A stretch of 64,000 bases of DNA, from the NCBI RefSeq assembly GCF_021347895.1, contig NC_067113.1, positions 5,995,489-6,059,488 on the forward strand, read 5' to 3'. Of this stretch, positions 14,412 to 25,697 are shown in pieces. The notes beneath the pieces are model-generated. The model saw nothing but the letters and a program-made list of their open reading frames with translations. It was not told the DNA's origin and did not search any database. A program made the translations under genes and the position numbers. The DNA comes from Acanthochromis polyacanthus. Taxonomy: Eukaryota > Chordata > Actinopteri > Pomacentridae. The number at the start of each line of letters is the position of its first letter. The stretch's first letter is position 1.

Positions 14412-16535
14412 TATAAGCGATTTGTACAAGCCTGACATTTCTATTGCAAATTTCATGCAATTTTCTCTTCCCCTTCTGCTAATTGTGTTACCATTTTCAA
14501 ACAGGAAACAACAACTAACTTCTGAGCAGCAGTCTACATGCTGGAATGACAAGTTTGGATCTTTAACTGAATTAGTCATTTTAATACTGTGTCCTTAGTC
14601 TAGCATCACCTGAGATGTTTGTGGTTTAAGGAAATTCAGTTCTTGTCTCATAACAGCAGAGCACATTATAGCACTGGCACAGCACTGTCAAGATGGGTCT
14701 GGCTACACAAGGTTAGTAAATAACAGACTGTGTGCTTTGTTTCTTTCTTCCCTGATTTGAAATTTCCCCCAAGAATGATGCTCATCTCCATCAATCTTTA
14801 GAAACCTAACAAGGGCGTAAGACCAAACTAATTAAAGACAAAACTGGTTTTATTTAATAATAATCGACCTGTTCTTAAAAGAATGCTTCTCTGAGAAGTG
14901 GAACAATAAGCAATAAGCCTTTTTTTAAAGAAAACTTGAGACTCTTTTGATATTATTGATTTCTGGTTATGGAGGTTTGACATCACAGAGCCTCATGCCT
15001 GAGTCCATAAAATGTCCTAATAATCTATGTAATCACAGGGGAGATCACAATATATTTTTCCCCGTGTTGTAATGAAGTGAACAATTAGTTGAGAAGGAGT
15101 GACAGTGAAATGTGGTGACAGGCTGTGGTCTGCAAAATGAAGCCGGACCCAAAAGCAAAGCTTGTATGTTTTTGCTATATTATTATTATCAGTATAATAA
15201 GTTTTTTCTTCCCCCCCGTGAGAGTTGGCTTGGTAAGTGATAACACACTATACACACACACACAAACACACATGCACACATCTTTGATGGTGTATCTCCT
15301 TCCATCAGCCAACCTAATATCATACTTTTACGCTGTGATTCACCCCCCTTAGTTCAGCTAGGCTCATATCATATTTAAAGTCGCTATGATTTAGTCCCCC
15401 CTGTTGATGGCATATTTCTCATTTAGGTTAAATCAAAGAGATGTGGTGTCAGACCTAACCACCACTCGTTACCATCATCACAGGAGTACAGGGAGCAATT
15501 TACCTGTAGAGACGTGGTAATACTGAATGAAAATAGGCCAGGCAGGAGCTGAAATGATATTTCTAATTATGTAGCACCTCTCCCACTGTTCCCATGCTGT
15601 TCCCCGAGCCTCGAGTGCCCAAACCTCATTTCAATATTTGCGTCTCATCAGACAGAGGAAGGCGAACGGTATTTGAGGGCTAGAGGTCCTCCTCCGGCCA
15701 TCAAACACTGCTTGGGTGGAGAGTGCTGAGTGTCCTCACGCGTCTTCCACAATAACAAAATCAAAACAGCAGCAGCCACAGCTTTGTAGAAAGTTCACAT
15801 TGTGTTAATTATCTGCCAAAGCGTGCCCTGTTACCTCGTTTTTCTATTTACTAACCCTCTCTAAGGCTTCAATCAACAGCTTGATTCTCATTTACTTCTG
15901 GTTTGCGCTGGTTTTCATTACGGAGGCTAAACGTGTTGTGCAGGTGCTACTGACAACAGAAAGTGAAGCTGAGAAAAGTCTGTGGCTTCAGAGAGAATGT
16001 GAAAATAAGAAAAATAAGTAAAAATTTATTGCAAAATTAGCTCGGTGTACCATACTTTAAGTCATCTATTCCTCTAGATAATCTCTAAAATGAATTAAAG
16101 TAGCATTAGGAAAGAAATGACAGCAAGAGGCTGTAGTTTGAATCAGGGCTGGATCAGAAATAGCAATCATCTATAATTATGCATAGAATTGTGCAAACAC
16201 ACATGCCAGAAATTACCATGCGAGTTAGCACACAGAATACTGTTGATACAACTAATATCCGTAGCAACTGAAGCCATTTATGAAATAACTGTTATTTATA
16301 TAGTTCCCTTTGCTCAGCATTAGTACGAGCATATATTTTATGGCTGCTGGATGTTTTAAAATACGATAACTGGACATGAATACTAATCATGTTGTGTTCA
16401 GCTTCTTTGTGCTTGTTGATTTATACTGAGCCATCACCACTACAACCTTGAGGATGTTTAATGAAATTCAGCTATTTTCCTAGTTTCTATCTTTTGCCTG
16501 CAGTATTTATAATACTGAATTTAAAAAGTGTTGAT
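14412..16535. other. intergenic, nothing recognised
   Basis: No gene. The 15,480-15,960 part is less AT-rich and without repeats, so it is a candidate conserved element. A short (CA)n-like tract lies near 15,250. Confidence 0.35.
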
Positions 16536-16735
16536 CAGTGAATTTCACAGATGTTAAGTGCATATATTTTTTTCAGAGCCAGTTGTAAAGGCCATACATA
16601 CAATGGCAGTCTTGAGTTTCCAATGACTCTTGTAACTCTTGATTTTCTACAATGGAATTATTGAAATGCAAGCATCTTTGTCCCGAAAAGCAATCATGCA
16701 TTATCATTCTATCATAGATTTATTATAGGTGGGTC
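16536..16735 (+). mobile_element. solo arm of a Tc1-type element
   Basis: Matches the left arm of the element at 27959-29948 over about 200 bp, sharing GCAGTCTTGAGTTTCCAATG and ATTTATTATAGGT. No internal transposase or second arm follows here. Confidence 0.75.
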
Positions 16736-17856
16736 AGTATAAAATTGTGGGACTTTTTGTAACATATTAGGCAGGTATCAAAGTTGAAATTTTTGCTGTT
16801 TTCAGGCCTAAAATCAACATGGCCGCTCATAACCAAACACCACATGACACTTTTAAGAAAGATTATTCTAAATATTATATATACAATTGAATACAACTGA
16901 AAGTGAAAGTTACTTATAAAGATATTGTTGTAAACCTGTTGACATGTGATAAATCCACACTTGACTCACACACTACTTTATATTAAATAACTAAGAAAGC
17001 CTTGGAGTCTGAGATGACACCATAGCTGACATGTTTACAAGTTGTGGACTCATTTAAGTCTTGGTCCACATCGTGCCGGTGAGGCGGGGCCTGGTGACAA
17101 ACTGTGTCTGCTCATATGAACTTGGCCTAAAATACCACAGGCTTTAAAAAGTTGAAGAATAACAAGATGTGGTGAAGTTCAGGCCATGAGCTGCTGCATG
17201 TGCTGACAGACTCTGCAGCAAGTCACAGTATAATCACTTTTTTTTTCAGAGAGAAACAATGCTGGCAAGCCCCCTCTCCATCCTTCCACTCACATATTTA
17301 TTCATGGTCTCTTTTGTTTTTACAGCACAGAATAAATGGTTCATGTGACACAGCAGTAGTCTGCACATTATCAACACAGGCAATAAGTCAGTATTAAGCC
17401 TGCTCATTCCCACACAGCAAACCTCTGACCCTCTCATGTTCACCAGCAGTTTGCCCTTATTTGTTTTCAGCTTACAGTGGAGCAAAAGTCAGATGTTGAA
17501 TACATACATGGCTTTTTCACATTATTTTTTCCTTGTTTTGCGTACTGGTTAAATGCAGCAGAGGTTAATAGTTGCATCAAATTCCAACGTGTTACTTAAT
17601 GAAGCTCATACAGCTTCAGTAGTAAAGTAGTATAACATTTAGGTCTTGATTATTGTGCGCCATTTTTTTCTAATCTCAGGTAAATACTGCGTCTGTAATT
17701 TTCACAGTGATTTTACTTTTGAAGCAGGCTAACATCAGCATTTTATGGAGTTATTAGACCAGTTACACTAATAAATATTACTCGTGTGTTGCAGAAATTA
17801 ATACTAATATTGATAGTCTCATTTTTAAGATTTTCTTTTTACTATTTTTAAAAGTA
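16736..17856. other. intergenic, nothing recognised
   Basis: AT-rich. No domain-bearing ORF and no repeat recognised. Confidence 0.4.
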
Positions 17857-18086
17857 TGCAACAAGTCAAAAGTTTGGACACACCTTCTCATTCAGTGGTT
17901 TTTAGTCAATTATTTTGTACATTGCAGATTAATACTGAAGACATCAAAACTATAAAAGAATGGATATGGAATTATGTTGTAAACGAAAGGTGTTAATCTT
18001 CACTATTAATCTACAATGTATAAAATAATACAAACAAATGAAAAGCATTGAATTAGAATGTGTGTCCAATCTTTTGACTGGTAGTG
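17857..18086. mobile_element. palindromic Tc1-type miniature element, copy 2
   Basis: Left end AACAAGTCAAAAGTTTGGAC; right end inward CACTACCAGTCAAAAGATTG; TA borders. Same family as 14190-14411. Confidence 0.85.
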
Positions 18087-18144
18087 TATATATATATAAT
18101 TAAAATGCTGATAAATTTTCTGTTGCAATTTGAATTTGGACCTA

Positions 18145-18344
18145 TGACGTCAATATTGCTTAAATCCTATTTCTTGCGCCCTGTTTCATATAGTACACTG
18201 TAGTTATACTAAAGGGGCTTGACAAGCCCTATCTCTCTGGCTGCCAAAACCGTGACGTCACGGTTAGTTTATGCCGAATAAATGAAGCCCGGATTTTGCT
18301 ACTTCCTGGTCGCCATTTTGGATTTTTTGGAGCCAGTGACGTCA
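18145..18344. promoter_or_regulatory. cluster of three full CRE octamers
   Basis: TGACGTCA occurs at 18145-18152, 18253-18260 and 18337-18344. The middle one is the centre of a perfect 18-bp palindrome, AACCGTGACGTCACGGTT (18248-18265). CRE octamers bind CREB/ATF-type factors. The segment may belong to a dispersed fish repeat, so function is uncertain. Confidence 0.6.
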
Positions 18345-18372
18345 ATGTTTGCTTTTCAACCATAAATCTCAC

Positions 18373-18724
18373 TTTACCCAGATAGCAAAAGATGTTAAAT
18401 CAATGTTGAATTAGGGTTAAGAAGGTTGAATTGTGGTTACGGTTGAAGACTGATGGTTGGATCAACGTTGATTCAACAACATTTTGTTAACATTGAAGTT
18501 TGTCTTTAAAAGATGCCATTGAATCTACATTGTATTTTGGTTTAATTAAAATGTTTGACAGGTCAATGTTTAATTAATGTTGAATCTATGTTTGCAAACA
18601 TGTAATCTATGTAAGCAAATGTTGACTCAACATTTTATCAACCTTGCGCTTACTGTATAATTTCTACGTTAGGGCTCAACATAGATTCAACATTGATTCA
18701 CCCATAGTTTGCTATCTGGGTAAA
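18373..18724. mobile_element. miniature transposon with perfect 17-bp inverted ends
   Basis: TTTACCCAGATAGCAAA at 18373-18389 is repeated inverted at 18708-18724, including the flanking bases. The interior has repeated ATGTTGAATC / GATTCAACAT motifs in both orientations. No coding capacity. Confidence 0.85.
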
Positions 18725-19490
18725 ACCTTTTACGGCTCACAAGCTGCAACAATACACACATTATCAACTATCTTTCTGACTAAACTAAGACAAAAAGTGA
18801 AAAGCTGCCTGATTCCTGCATCATGAATGTAAATCTTTTGGTCTTTATGACAGTAAACTGAATATATTTGGGTTTGACATTTTATAAACCAAAACAAGAA
18901 ATGAATTACTGCAGAAAACAATCAACAGATTAATAGACAAAGAAATTGTGTTTTCCAACATATATGGCTGAATTACTTCAACATTACAAGATACATACAG
19001 TTTAAATTAAATTTTATTCATATAATGCCAATTACAGGTCAAATTGTCTCAAGATGCTTTATTTTTATATTTTTTTGTAATATTTAAAATATGACAAAGT
19101 AGGAAATTTAAACCTCTTGACTAATCCAATTTATTATTTGGTTTTTAAGAGACTAATCAACAATTAAAGAAACTTTCTCCACCAAAACTAATAAAAATGA
19201 GGTCAAATAGAAGGAACAGTTTTAAATCCTGCAGTCCCACGAGGACAAGAATAAAGTTTGTCAACAAAAACTAAATCTGCTAGTGGATTCCATTAAAGTC
19301 CTAATAAGTGATCATAAAGTGTGATACTAAGGGTTTGTGGTACTAAAAATCTCAAAGATATCAAGTTGAACATCTGGATGAAGGTTGATAAAAGTTGACC
19401 TCCCTTCATTTCTCTGGAGCCGACTCCATGGATTTTAGGGATGCTGGTTAAAGACCTGCTCTTCTAGTCGTCTTCCTTCTAGTCGCTGTA
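18725..19490. other. intergenic with a short repeat tail
   Basis: 19,003-19,060 (ATTTTATTCATATAATGCCA then CTCAAGATGCTTT) resembles the common 3' tail of fish SINE/LINE elements. The rest is unassigned. Confidence 0.4.
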
Positions 19491-19499
19491 AAAATCACT

Positions 19500-20160
19500 C
19501 CATCCTCGCTGACTTCAACACCTCTTCATGACAAGTTGTTCTGCCTCCGACCTGGTGGAAACTCCAGAAACTCGGGAAAACCCGTCGAGACTCGAAGAAC
19601 TCGTCGAGTGGGGGAAGGTGTGGTGGGTGGTGGGGGGTAGGTGTGGTGGTGGTGGGGGGGTCGCCACCCACCTCTCCTCCTACTCTCAACCCTGACTCCA
19701 CCCTGACTCTGCCTTGGCTCAACCCATGCGGTCACTTGGAAACTACGATGACAAAGGGATGACGAAATTATGCTGTTTTGTCTGATCTGTAGCTCAGTGA
19801 GTTAGAGGGTTGCTTATGGAGCTGCAGGTTGCTAGTTCAAGACCAGACTCTCCTTAAATTTGATCAAAATCCTGACAAAGACAAAAAAAAAAATGCCAGT
19901 GGCAGGTCTTGAGCCTACCACCTTCCACTTAATGGACTCTCTTTTTACCCCCTGAGCTATTCACTCAGATACTAACTCCACTTTTTTTGTGTATTTATCA
20001 TCAGTTTTTTGTCGTTTGCGAGATTTTTTTTAACTCGAGTCTCGTCTCGACCGTTTTTCTCGGGAGGTTGGACTTCAGCCTTTGTGCTGGAGGGTTGAAC
20101 CCTCAGTTCCAAGACTTTCCAAAGCCTCCACACCTCCCGAGTCCTCAGGACCTGAGCTTT
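19500..20160. repeat. foldback region with two convergent tRNA-like modules
   Basis: Plus-strand module about 19,788-19,850: A-box-like TAGCTCAGTGAGTTAGAG and B-box-like AGTTCAAGACC. Minus-strand module about 19,968-19,900: TAGCTCAGGGGGTAAAAAG and GGCTCAAGACC. Both sit between imperfect inverted arms (CTCGGGAAAACCCGTCGAGA at 19,572 and a matching complement near 20,040-20,065). Arm pairing is imperfect and neither module folds as a full tRNA. Confidence 0.5.
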
Positions 20161-20505
20161 CACACAGTCTGAGGGCTGAAATTTTCTAAGTCCCACAGTA
20201 GATCTCTATTTGTGTTGTCAAAAATATCGATTTATCGATAAATATCGATACTTATGAACTAAAAACGATTCAATATGAATTTTCCCATATACCGATACTC
20301 AGTTTGTACCTCTCCCGTTGGTCGCAAAACAGCGCCACCTGTACACAGCACACACGCTGCTGCCTGGCTGCATGCCGGCTGCGGCCCCTCCCCTGTCCCC
20401 ACGCACCATGTTGAGTGCTGCTACTGCTGCGTGCTAGGTGCTCGCGATTCGCTCGCTCGCTACTATTGTTCTATTTTTGCGGCATGTAAACGCTGGCTCA
20501 TCAAG

Positions 20506-20740
20506 ATGGCAATGGCATGTGCAGGACCTTCGCCACCCGTTTTAATTGACAAAAGAAACGCTAGAAGTGCTGTGTGGAAACATTTTAGTTATGAACCCGA
20601 TGAACACGGACAGCCAAAGGACACAAACGAGCCGAGATGCAAGCGATGCAATCAAATTGTACCGACGAAGGTAGCCAACACAAGCAACCTTGCAGCACAC
20701 CTGGACAAACACCTGGACCTGTACAAGGAATTTAAAGAGG
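20506..20740 (+). pseudogene. hAT transposase exon with BED zinc finger
   Basis: Reads MAMACAGPSPPVLIDKRNAR through SAVWKHFSYEPDEHGQPKDT to a CxxC...HxxxxH finger (CKRCNQIV then AAHLDKHL), the DNA-binding BED domain of hAT transposases. GTTGGTAGC after KEFKE may be the splice donor. The reading frame is intact here but the rest of the gene is broken. Confidence 0.75.
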
Positions 20741-20883
20741 TTGGTAGCTTAAATGAATCATTAAAATCAGCCCACAAGCTCAGTAAACGTGTTGATGAGT
20801 GTGTGTGTTGTTGTCTTGTTAGTGAATAGCGATGGCTAAAGCTAGCAAACAATAGGCTGCATATCCGTTCTAGAGAGTTTGTA

Positions 20884-21261
20884 ATATGAATAGAAACCAA
20901 GATGATATAGGAGTAGACTATGATAAAAAAAGAAATGAACTTAGATGCTGTTGTGCTTCACTACTTTACTTTTATTTATTTCTACGTTAAACTGATAAGT
21001 CATTATAAAGGCCTGATTCAAACTAACAACTTAAATGCTGTAACCTGCGAGCCACAACACTAAGTTCATTCCTTTTTTTACCATAGTCTAAGTTAACTGC
21101 ATCATCTTATTTTCTATTCATATCAACCAATCTAAGTTATTCTCTTTGAATCAAGCCTTTAAAATAACTTTATTGTCATATCAATTATTCTTCTAAGAAA
21201 TAAACCAAAGTACACAAAAGTAAAGTAGTGTAGTGAAGCACATCACTACTTTACTTAAATG

Positions 21262-21302
<41 letters not shown>

Positions 21303-21470
21303 CTTTATTAATCTCCAAAGAAAAATTCACAGTTCCAGCAGCATGAAAGGTAAAAAACCTGAGAGCATGCAAGTTACATATAAGACTATAAATGTATACT
21401 ACTTTGGTTTATTTTTAAGATTAATTGATAAGATAGATAGATATTATAAAAGCCTGATTCAAAGCAAAAA
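20884..21470. repeat. inverted and direct repeats in the hAT intron
   Basis: Segment 20884-20943 is complementary to 21059-21122. A roughly 70-bp unit ending AAAGGCCTGATTCAAA occurs at about 20,955-21,022 (plus), 21,152-21,228 (minus) and 21,403-21,464 (plus). The copies are diverged, so the structure is old. Confidence 0.7.
21256..21303 (+). repeat. (GATA)n microsatellite and tail
   Basis: About eleven GATA units followed by TACTTTATTAATCTCCAAAG, a junction commonly seen with fish retroelement tails. Lies inside the hAT intron. Confidence 0.95.
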
Positions 21471-22049
21471 ATCTGTTTATAAAACTTCTAAAAATAGATT
21501 GTTATATTTCTTTCAGCGCCAGACAGATCCTGAGGTGTCTCAATCTTAACGTGCAGCCAGTCACTGTCCATCACCGTCACACCCAAATATTGTAGAAGCC
21601 TTGGAAAGACAAAGACCTTATGACAAAGACTCGCGAGAGGTCAAGAGGCTCAACAGAGCTGTAGCGACTTACATTTGCATGGACCAGGTCCCTGGGTTCC
21701 AACAGCTTCTTCAGCAGTTAAACAATAAATATTCCCTTCCATCACGTAATTATTTCATGTACACTGAAATCCCAGCCCTGCATAATGAACTAAAAAATAC
21801 TGTCACAGACCAGCAGACAGTCTTCAGGGGGATCACTTCTTTTCCTGCACCACTGACCTATGGACCAGCAGGGCCAACTCCTATTTCATGGCAGTAACTC
21901 TACAGTTCATAACAGACTCCTGGAAGATGCAGAGCTGGTGCTTGGGCTGTGCTGGGATGCACTTGGATCACACAGGGGACAGCCTGAAGGAGGCATTGGA
22001 GGAGATGGTACAAGAAACATGGAGGCTGGACATGTCGAACATGGCCGAT

Positions 22050-22562
22050 AATCAAGGGCGTCAGTTTGTTTTTAAAAGTGGGGGGGGTGGGGTGGAGACC
22101 ACAGCACTTTGAGAAAATGTCGAAGAACGGCGGCAAAATGCCACAAGTTGGGTTCGAACTCACAACCACCGCACTAAAGGCGGAGGCTCAAGCTGTTGAG
22201 CTATCGGTAAATGTGGGTAAAAGGGTCTGTGGGCCGCTATAGTACTAATTCTCCCGGGCCGAAATTTTGCCCCTGCACGCCTCTGGTCGGAGCTTCCACT
22301 TGGCACAGGCGCAAATTTAGCATCTGCGCATATTTTTTTTGTTTTTTTTTTAACCTCACGAAGGTGTGCTGCGTGTCTGTGCAACTCTCGGCCGAGTGCG
22401 GATGGTGTGTTCAGGAGCGTCGGAATTTTCTATACTACTGAAAATAACTGGGTTTACAACGGCTTACATGTGAAGAATTTGAATGTGTTGGAGACAAAAT
22501 GACCCCTGACAAAAAGTGGGGGGGGACACGTCCCCACCGTCCCCCCCTAAACTGATGCCTAT
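22050..22562. mobile_element. 513-bp element nested in the hAT transposase
   Basis: A 6-bp GCCGAT flanks it (22044-22049 and 22563-22568). Its ends share GGCGTCAGTTT / GGCATCAGTTT inverted, and both ends have long G or C runs. Taking out the element plus one GCCGAT brings the transposase back into frame, which proves it is a later insertion. Confidence 0.85.
22140..22212 (-). repeat. tRNA-like module inside the nested element
   Basis: Minus strand: A-box-like TAGCTCAACAGCTTGAGC with a 4-bp GCTC/GAGC stem, a CCGC/GCGG stem with a 7-nt loop CTTTAGT, then B-box-like GAGTTCGAACC. The T stem does not pair well, so it is a tRNA-derived relic rather than a tRNA gene. Confidence 0.5.
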
Positions 22563-24485
22563 GCCGATATTACTACTGATAATGCCTCAAATAATAAGAA
22601 GGCATTTGAGGAGGCCTTCACATGGGTCCCCTATTTTGGCCACAACATTCACCTTGCTGTTAGCAAGGGCCTGAATACAAGCCGTGTGCCTGAAGTACTG
22701 TTGAGATTAAGAAAGACTGTTTCTGCGTTCAGCAGGTTTCCAAAGATGTATCAAAAGTTAAAGGGAAAACATAAAGATTTGAAGCTAGAAGAGCACAAAT
22801 TGATCCACGATGAGCCCACGCGCTGGGACTCAACATATCAAATGGTGGACAGATTCTTAGAGCAACAGCAAGCAGTCTGTGCAGTTCTAGCTGAGGATCG
22901 GAAAAAATGGTACCTCATGTCCAGAGATGAGGACATTGAAGCTCTTCAGGCAGTGCAAGAGGTATTGAGTCCCCTCAGTGGTTGCACCGATGCACTTAGT
23001 GGTGAAAAACATATCACTCTCTCCGCTGTCCTTCCCCTAGTTTGAAAGATATTCAATCATTTGACGGTTGAGGAAAGTGACAGCAACCTAAAATGTCAAA
23101 TTAAAGAAGCTATTGGAGGGGATCTCAAGCAAAGATATGAGAAGCAGAGTCTGCAGCTACTACTGAACATAGCCACGTTTCTTGACCCACGATTCAAGGA
23201 CAGTTTTGTTACTATGAAAGAAGAGGTAAAACAAACTCTTGGCAATACAGTAGAAAGTCTGCCAACAGGCCATCCCTGAAGAAAAACAAAGGACCCACTT
23301 GAATGGTGGGGAGAAAATGATAAATTGTTACCTCACCTTGCCCACTTCGCTAAGAAGTATTTGTGTATCTCTGCTTCAAGTGTAGCATCACAGTGTGTAT
23401 TTAGTACATCTGGGCTCATTTGCAGTCCAAGAAGGGCACAACTTACAGAGGAGCACATTGACATGTTGGTGTTCCTAGCTAAAAATCTGAGAGGGCCAGA
23501 AGGAAAGCAAAAGAAAATCTAGCTAGTAGCTACAGAAGTTTTTGTACTTGAATTTAAAAATGCTTAAGATTGCACTGATTTCCTTTTCAATTTCTGTAAA
23601 AAGTGCCATAACTGCCTTTTGAATGTGACAATCTGAGGCTTTTGAATAAGCACACTACTGTGATAAGCACACTACCTCCTTGATATAATATTTTTCATTT
23701 CTTAATTATTATTGCATTGCATGCACAAATTGCACATACTGTTATTGTGAGAGAGAATAGTTATCATTAGCATTACTCCAGTTCCAGAGTCCAGACAGTT
23801 CATAACTTTTTTGTAGTGGACTACTTGCACTTGACTATTACTTGAAAATAGAAGATTGTGCTGCTTTTATTTTTACTTGAACTTAAATGCCTGACCTGCC
23901 TTAAGTGCCTTTAAGGCAGTGTGTGACTCAGACTTTTTGTATTTGTTTTGAATTTGAGCATTGTTCCTGCTTCAGGGATTTGTGTGAAAACTTCATTAAT
24001 TAAACATACTTAACTTGCTGACTGTATTATAATTGGACCTGGAAACTGTTGAAAGTACAGACAGATTACACATCTTTTATTTGATTTTTTGATATTTTAA
24101 TTGTACTACTAAGGACTAAATAGACTAAATAGACTGAATGAAATGTGAAAACGTGCACTACCATTTGTTCTGTCATTTTCTTTAAATAAAAAGAAAACAT
24201 TTTGGACAGAGATCTTATGGTTGTGTGGTATCAAAAATCGTATCGAAGTTAGAAATCCAGTATCATGACAACACTAATCTCTATTAGATTTAACTTTCAG
24301 ACAGTCCAAGGACTGATATCTGGAAAGTTCTGGAGCAGTTGTCTTTCAATTTGAGCCTTTAGACAGTCTGAGGACTGAAGTTTTAGAAGTTTCTCAGTAC
24401 TTTTCTGTTAGTTTGAACTTTCTGGTTAACAGAAGCCTTAAAACTTGTGACCATGTGTCTTGATTTCACATTTAGACCATCCATC

Positions 24486-25370
24486 TGAGTTCTTCTCAGA
24501 CTTTCACCTGTGGGTTCTTTAGAAATCCTGAACAAACTTTGATTCTCTTCACTGAACAGTGAAGTTTGTGGAGATCAGAAGGTAACATTAGTTTGATCGA
24601 TGCCTTCAACTAGTAGACTTTATCTGGAAAGCAGTTTTCTGAAATGAGTTCTTAGTAAATCTGTCCACAATCAAATCAAGAGCATAGAAAGAGGAAATGT
24701 TTGAAGAAACAACTTGATGTTTTCATTTCAGACTAGAAAAAGCTTTAAGACTTTAATCTGTTTTTGCTCTTTTTTATTGTTTTATCATCTCTTCTGTTTA
24801 ATTTGATCTTCTAAAGTCTAACTGGTGTCTTTTCAAATGTTTTCTCTTTAGTTGGATTCTTCTTAAATGTATAGTTTTGCTCTTTTCTCACCATTTGTTC
24901 TTTTCCGATGTCTGGTTTGATTTTGAAATGTTTTGTCTTTTTAATGTTTGTTGTTCTTTCAAATGTTTTATCGGCTTGTTTGAAAAATTTCCTTTTCTTT
25001 CCCAATGTTTAATTTTTCAATTAAGTTTTTAAGGTTTTTCTTTTTAAATGTTTTAACAACTTTTAATTTTTAATTTTTTAAATGCTTCATTGTATTTTCT
25101 GTTTTATTCCTACTTAAAGTTTTATGGTCTTTAAGATTTAATTTTCAAATTAAACATTTAATTTTTTAATGAAATGTTTTGTCTTTTTAAAGGTTTAATA
25201 ATCTAATTAAATGTTTTATATTTTTAAATGTTTAATATTCTTCTTGTTTAATTGTATTTTTAAATGTTTAACTATCTAAAATATTTTATCTTTAATGTTT
25301 CATATTTTTGTTTAATTTCATAATTGCATGTTTTGTACCTTCTGTTTAAGTAATTAAATATTTTCAGGGC
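24486..25370. repeat. AT-rich low-complexity stretch with TTTAAATGTTT motif
   Basis: From about 24,780 to 25,340 short variants of AAATGTTTTATCTTTTTAAA recur at irregular spacing. It looks like an old degenerate minisatellite. The minus-strand ORF across it is a by-product of the repeat. Confidence 0.5.
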
Positions 25371-25455
25371 TCCAGACTAACTTTTTTCCTAGGAGCACAG
25401 TGGCCCCTAACTTAAAATTTTAGGAGCGCAACCAGAAAATTTAGGGGCGCACACC
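25368..25455 (+). repeat. dispersed repeat fragment
   Basis: GGGCTCCAGACTAACTTTTT followed by TAGGAGCACAGTGGCCCCTA resembles the end of a common fish DNA-transposon repeat. No second end was found. Confidence 0.4.
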
Positions 25456-25697
25456 AAAATCGACTTGCAAAGTAAATATTCACATTTCCTCTCATTTTAG
25501 TGACAGCAGAAAGAGGTCCTCTCTGGGTGGAAGAACGGCGTCCGAGTGGCAGCTCCCTTTCTGCTCTTATCTTACTCACTGAACTCAAGTGCCATGGAGG
25601 ACTCCAGTAGTTGATGTTTCCTGCTGCAACCTTCTCTTTTTCAGCTTTCTTCCACGTCCGATCGCTCCCGACCCTTTTTCCGAGCTTTAACCAATCC

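Larger units (their letters stand above)
21500..23522 (+). pseudogene. hAT transposase catalytic part, frameshifted and interrupted
   Basis: Reads LERQRPYDKDSREVKRLNRA, then after a frameshift near 21,830 TTDLWTSRANSYFMAVTLQF, is broken by the nested element, resumes ITTDNASNNKKAFEEAF, and ends in the dimerisation region DPLEWWGENDKLLPHLAHFA and IDMLVFLAKNLRG. TGA stops occur at 23043-23045 and 23277-23279 in the same frame. No functional transposase can be made from this copy. Confidence 0.85.
20211..24276 (+). mobile_element. full-length but inactive hAT transposon (ZBED-like)
   Basis: Ends share GTGTTGTCA inverted, and ATCTCTATT flanks both sides (20202-20210 and 24277-24285), matching the 8-bp duplication typical of hAT. 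It encodes a BED-zinc-finger transposase in pieces, has an internal intron with repeats, and is itself interrupted by a 513-bp element at 22050-22562. Confidence 0.9.
20157..24480 (+). repeat. degenerate tandem repeat of about 62 bp, interrupted by the hAT element
   Basis: If the hAT insertion is removed, starts of CTTTCANACAGTCTGAGG-like units fall at 20157, 24294, 24357 and 24418, spaced 62, 63 and 61 bp. The unit includes AGGACTGAA. Only about four units are visible. Confidence 0.55.

Noticed and set aside
19495..19735. Pro/His-rich minus-strand ORFs
   Set aside because: Low-complexity translation of a G-rich stretch within the foldback region.
21256..21303. CRISPR-like array
   Set aside because: Simple GATA repeat without spacers; the genome is vertebrate.
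22140..22212. A true tRNA gene
   Set aside because: T stem does not pair and the acceptor stem is not closed; better seen as a tRNA-derived relic.
24811..25005. Lys-rich minus-strand ORF
   Set aside because: Produced by the AT-rich TTTAAATGTTT repeat.
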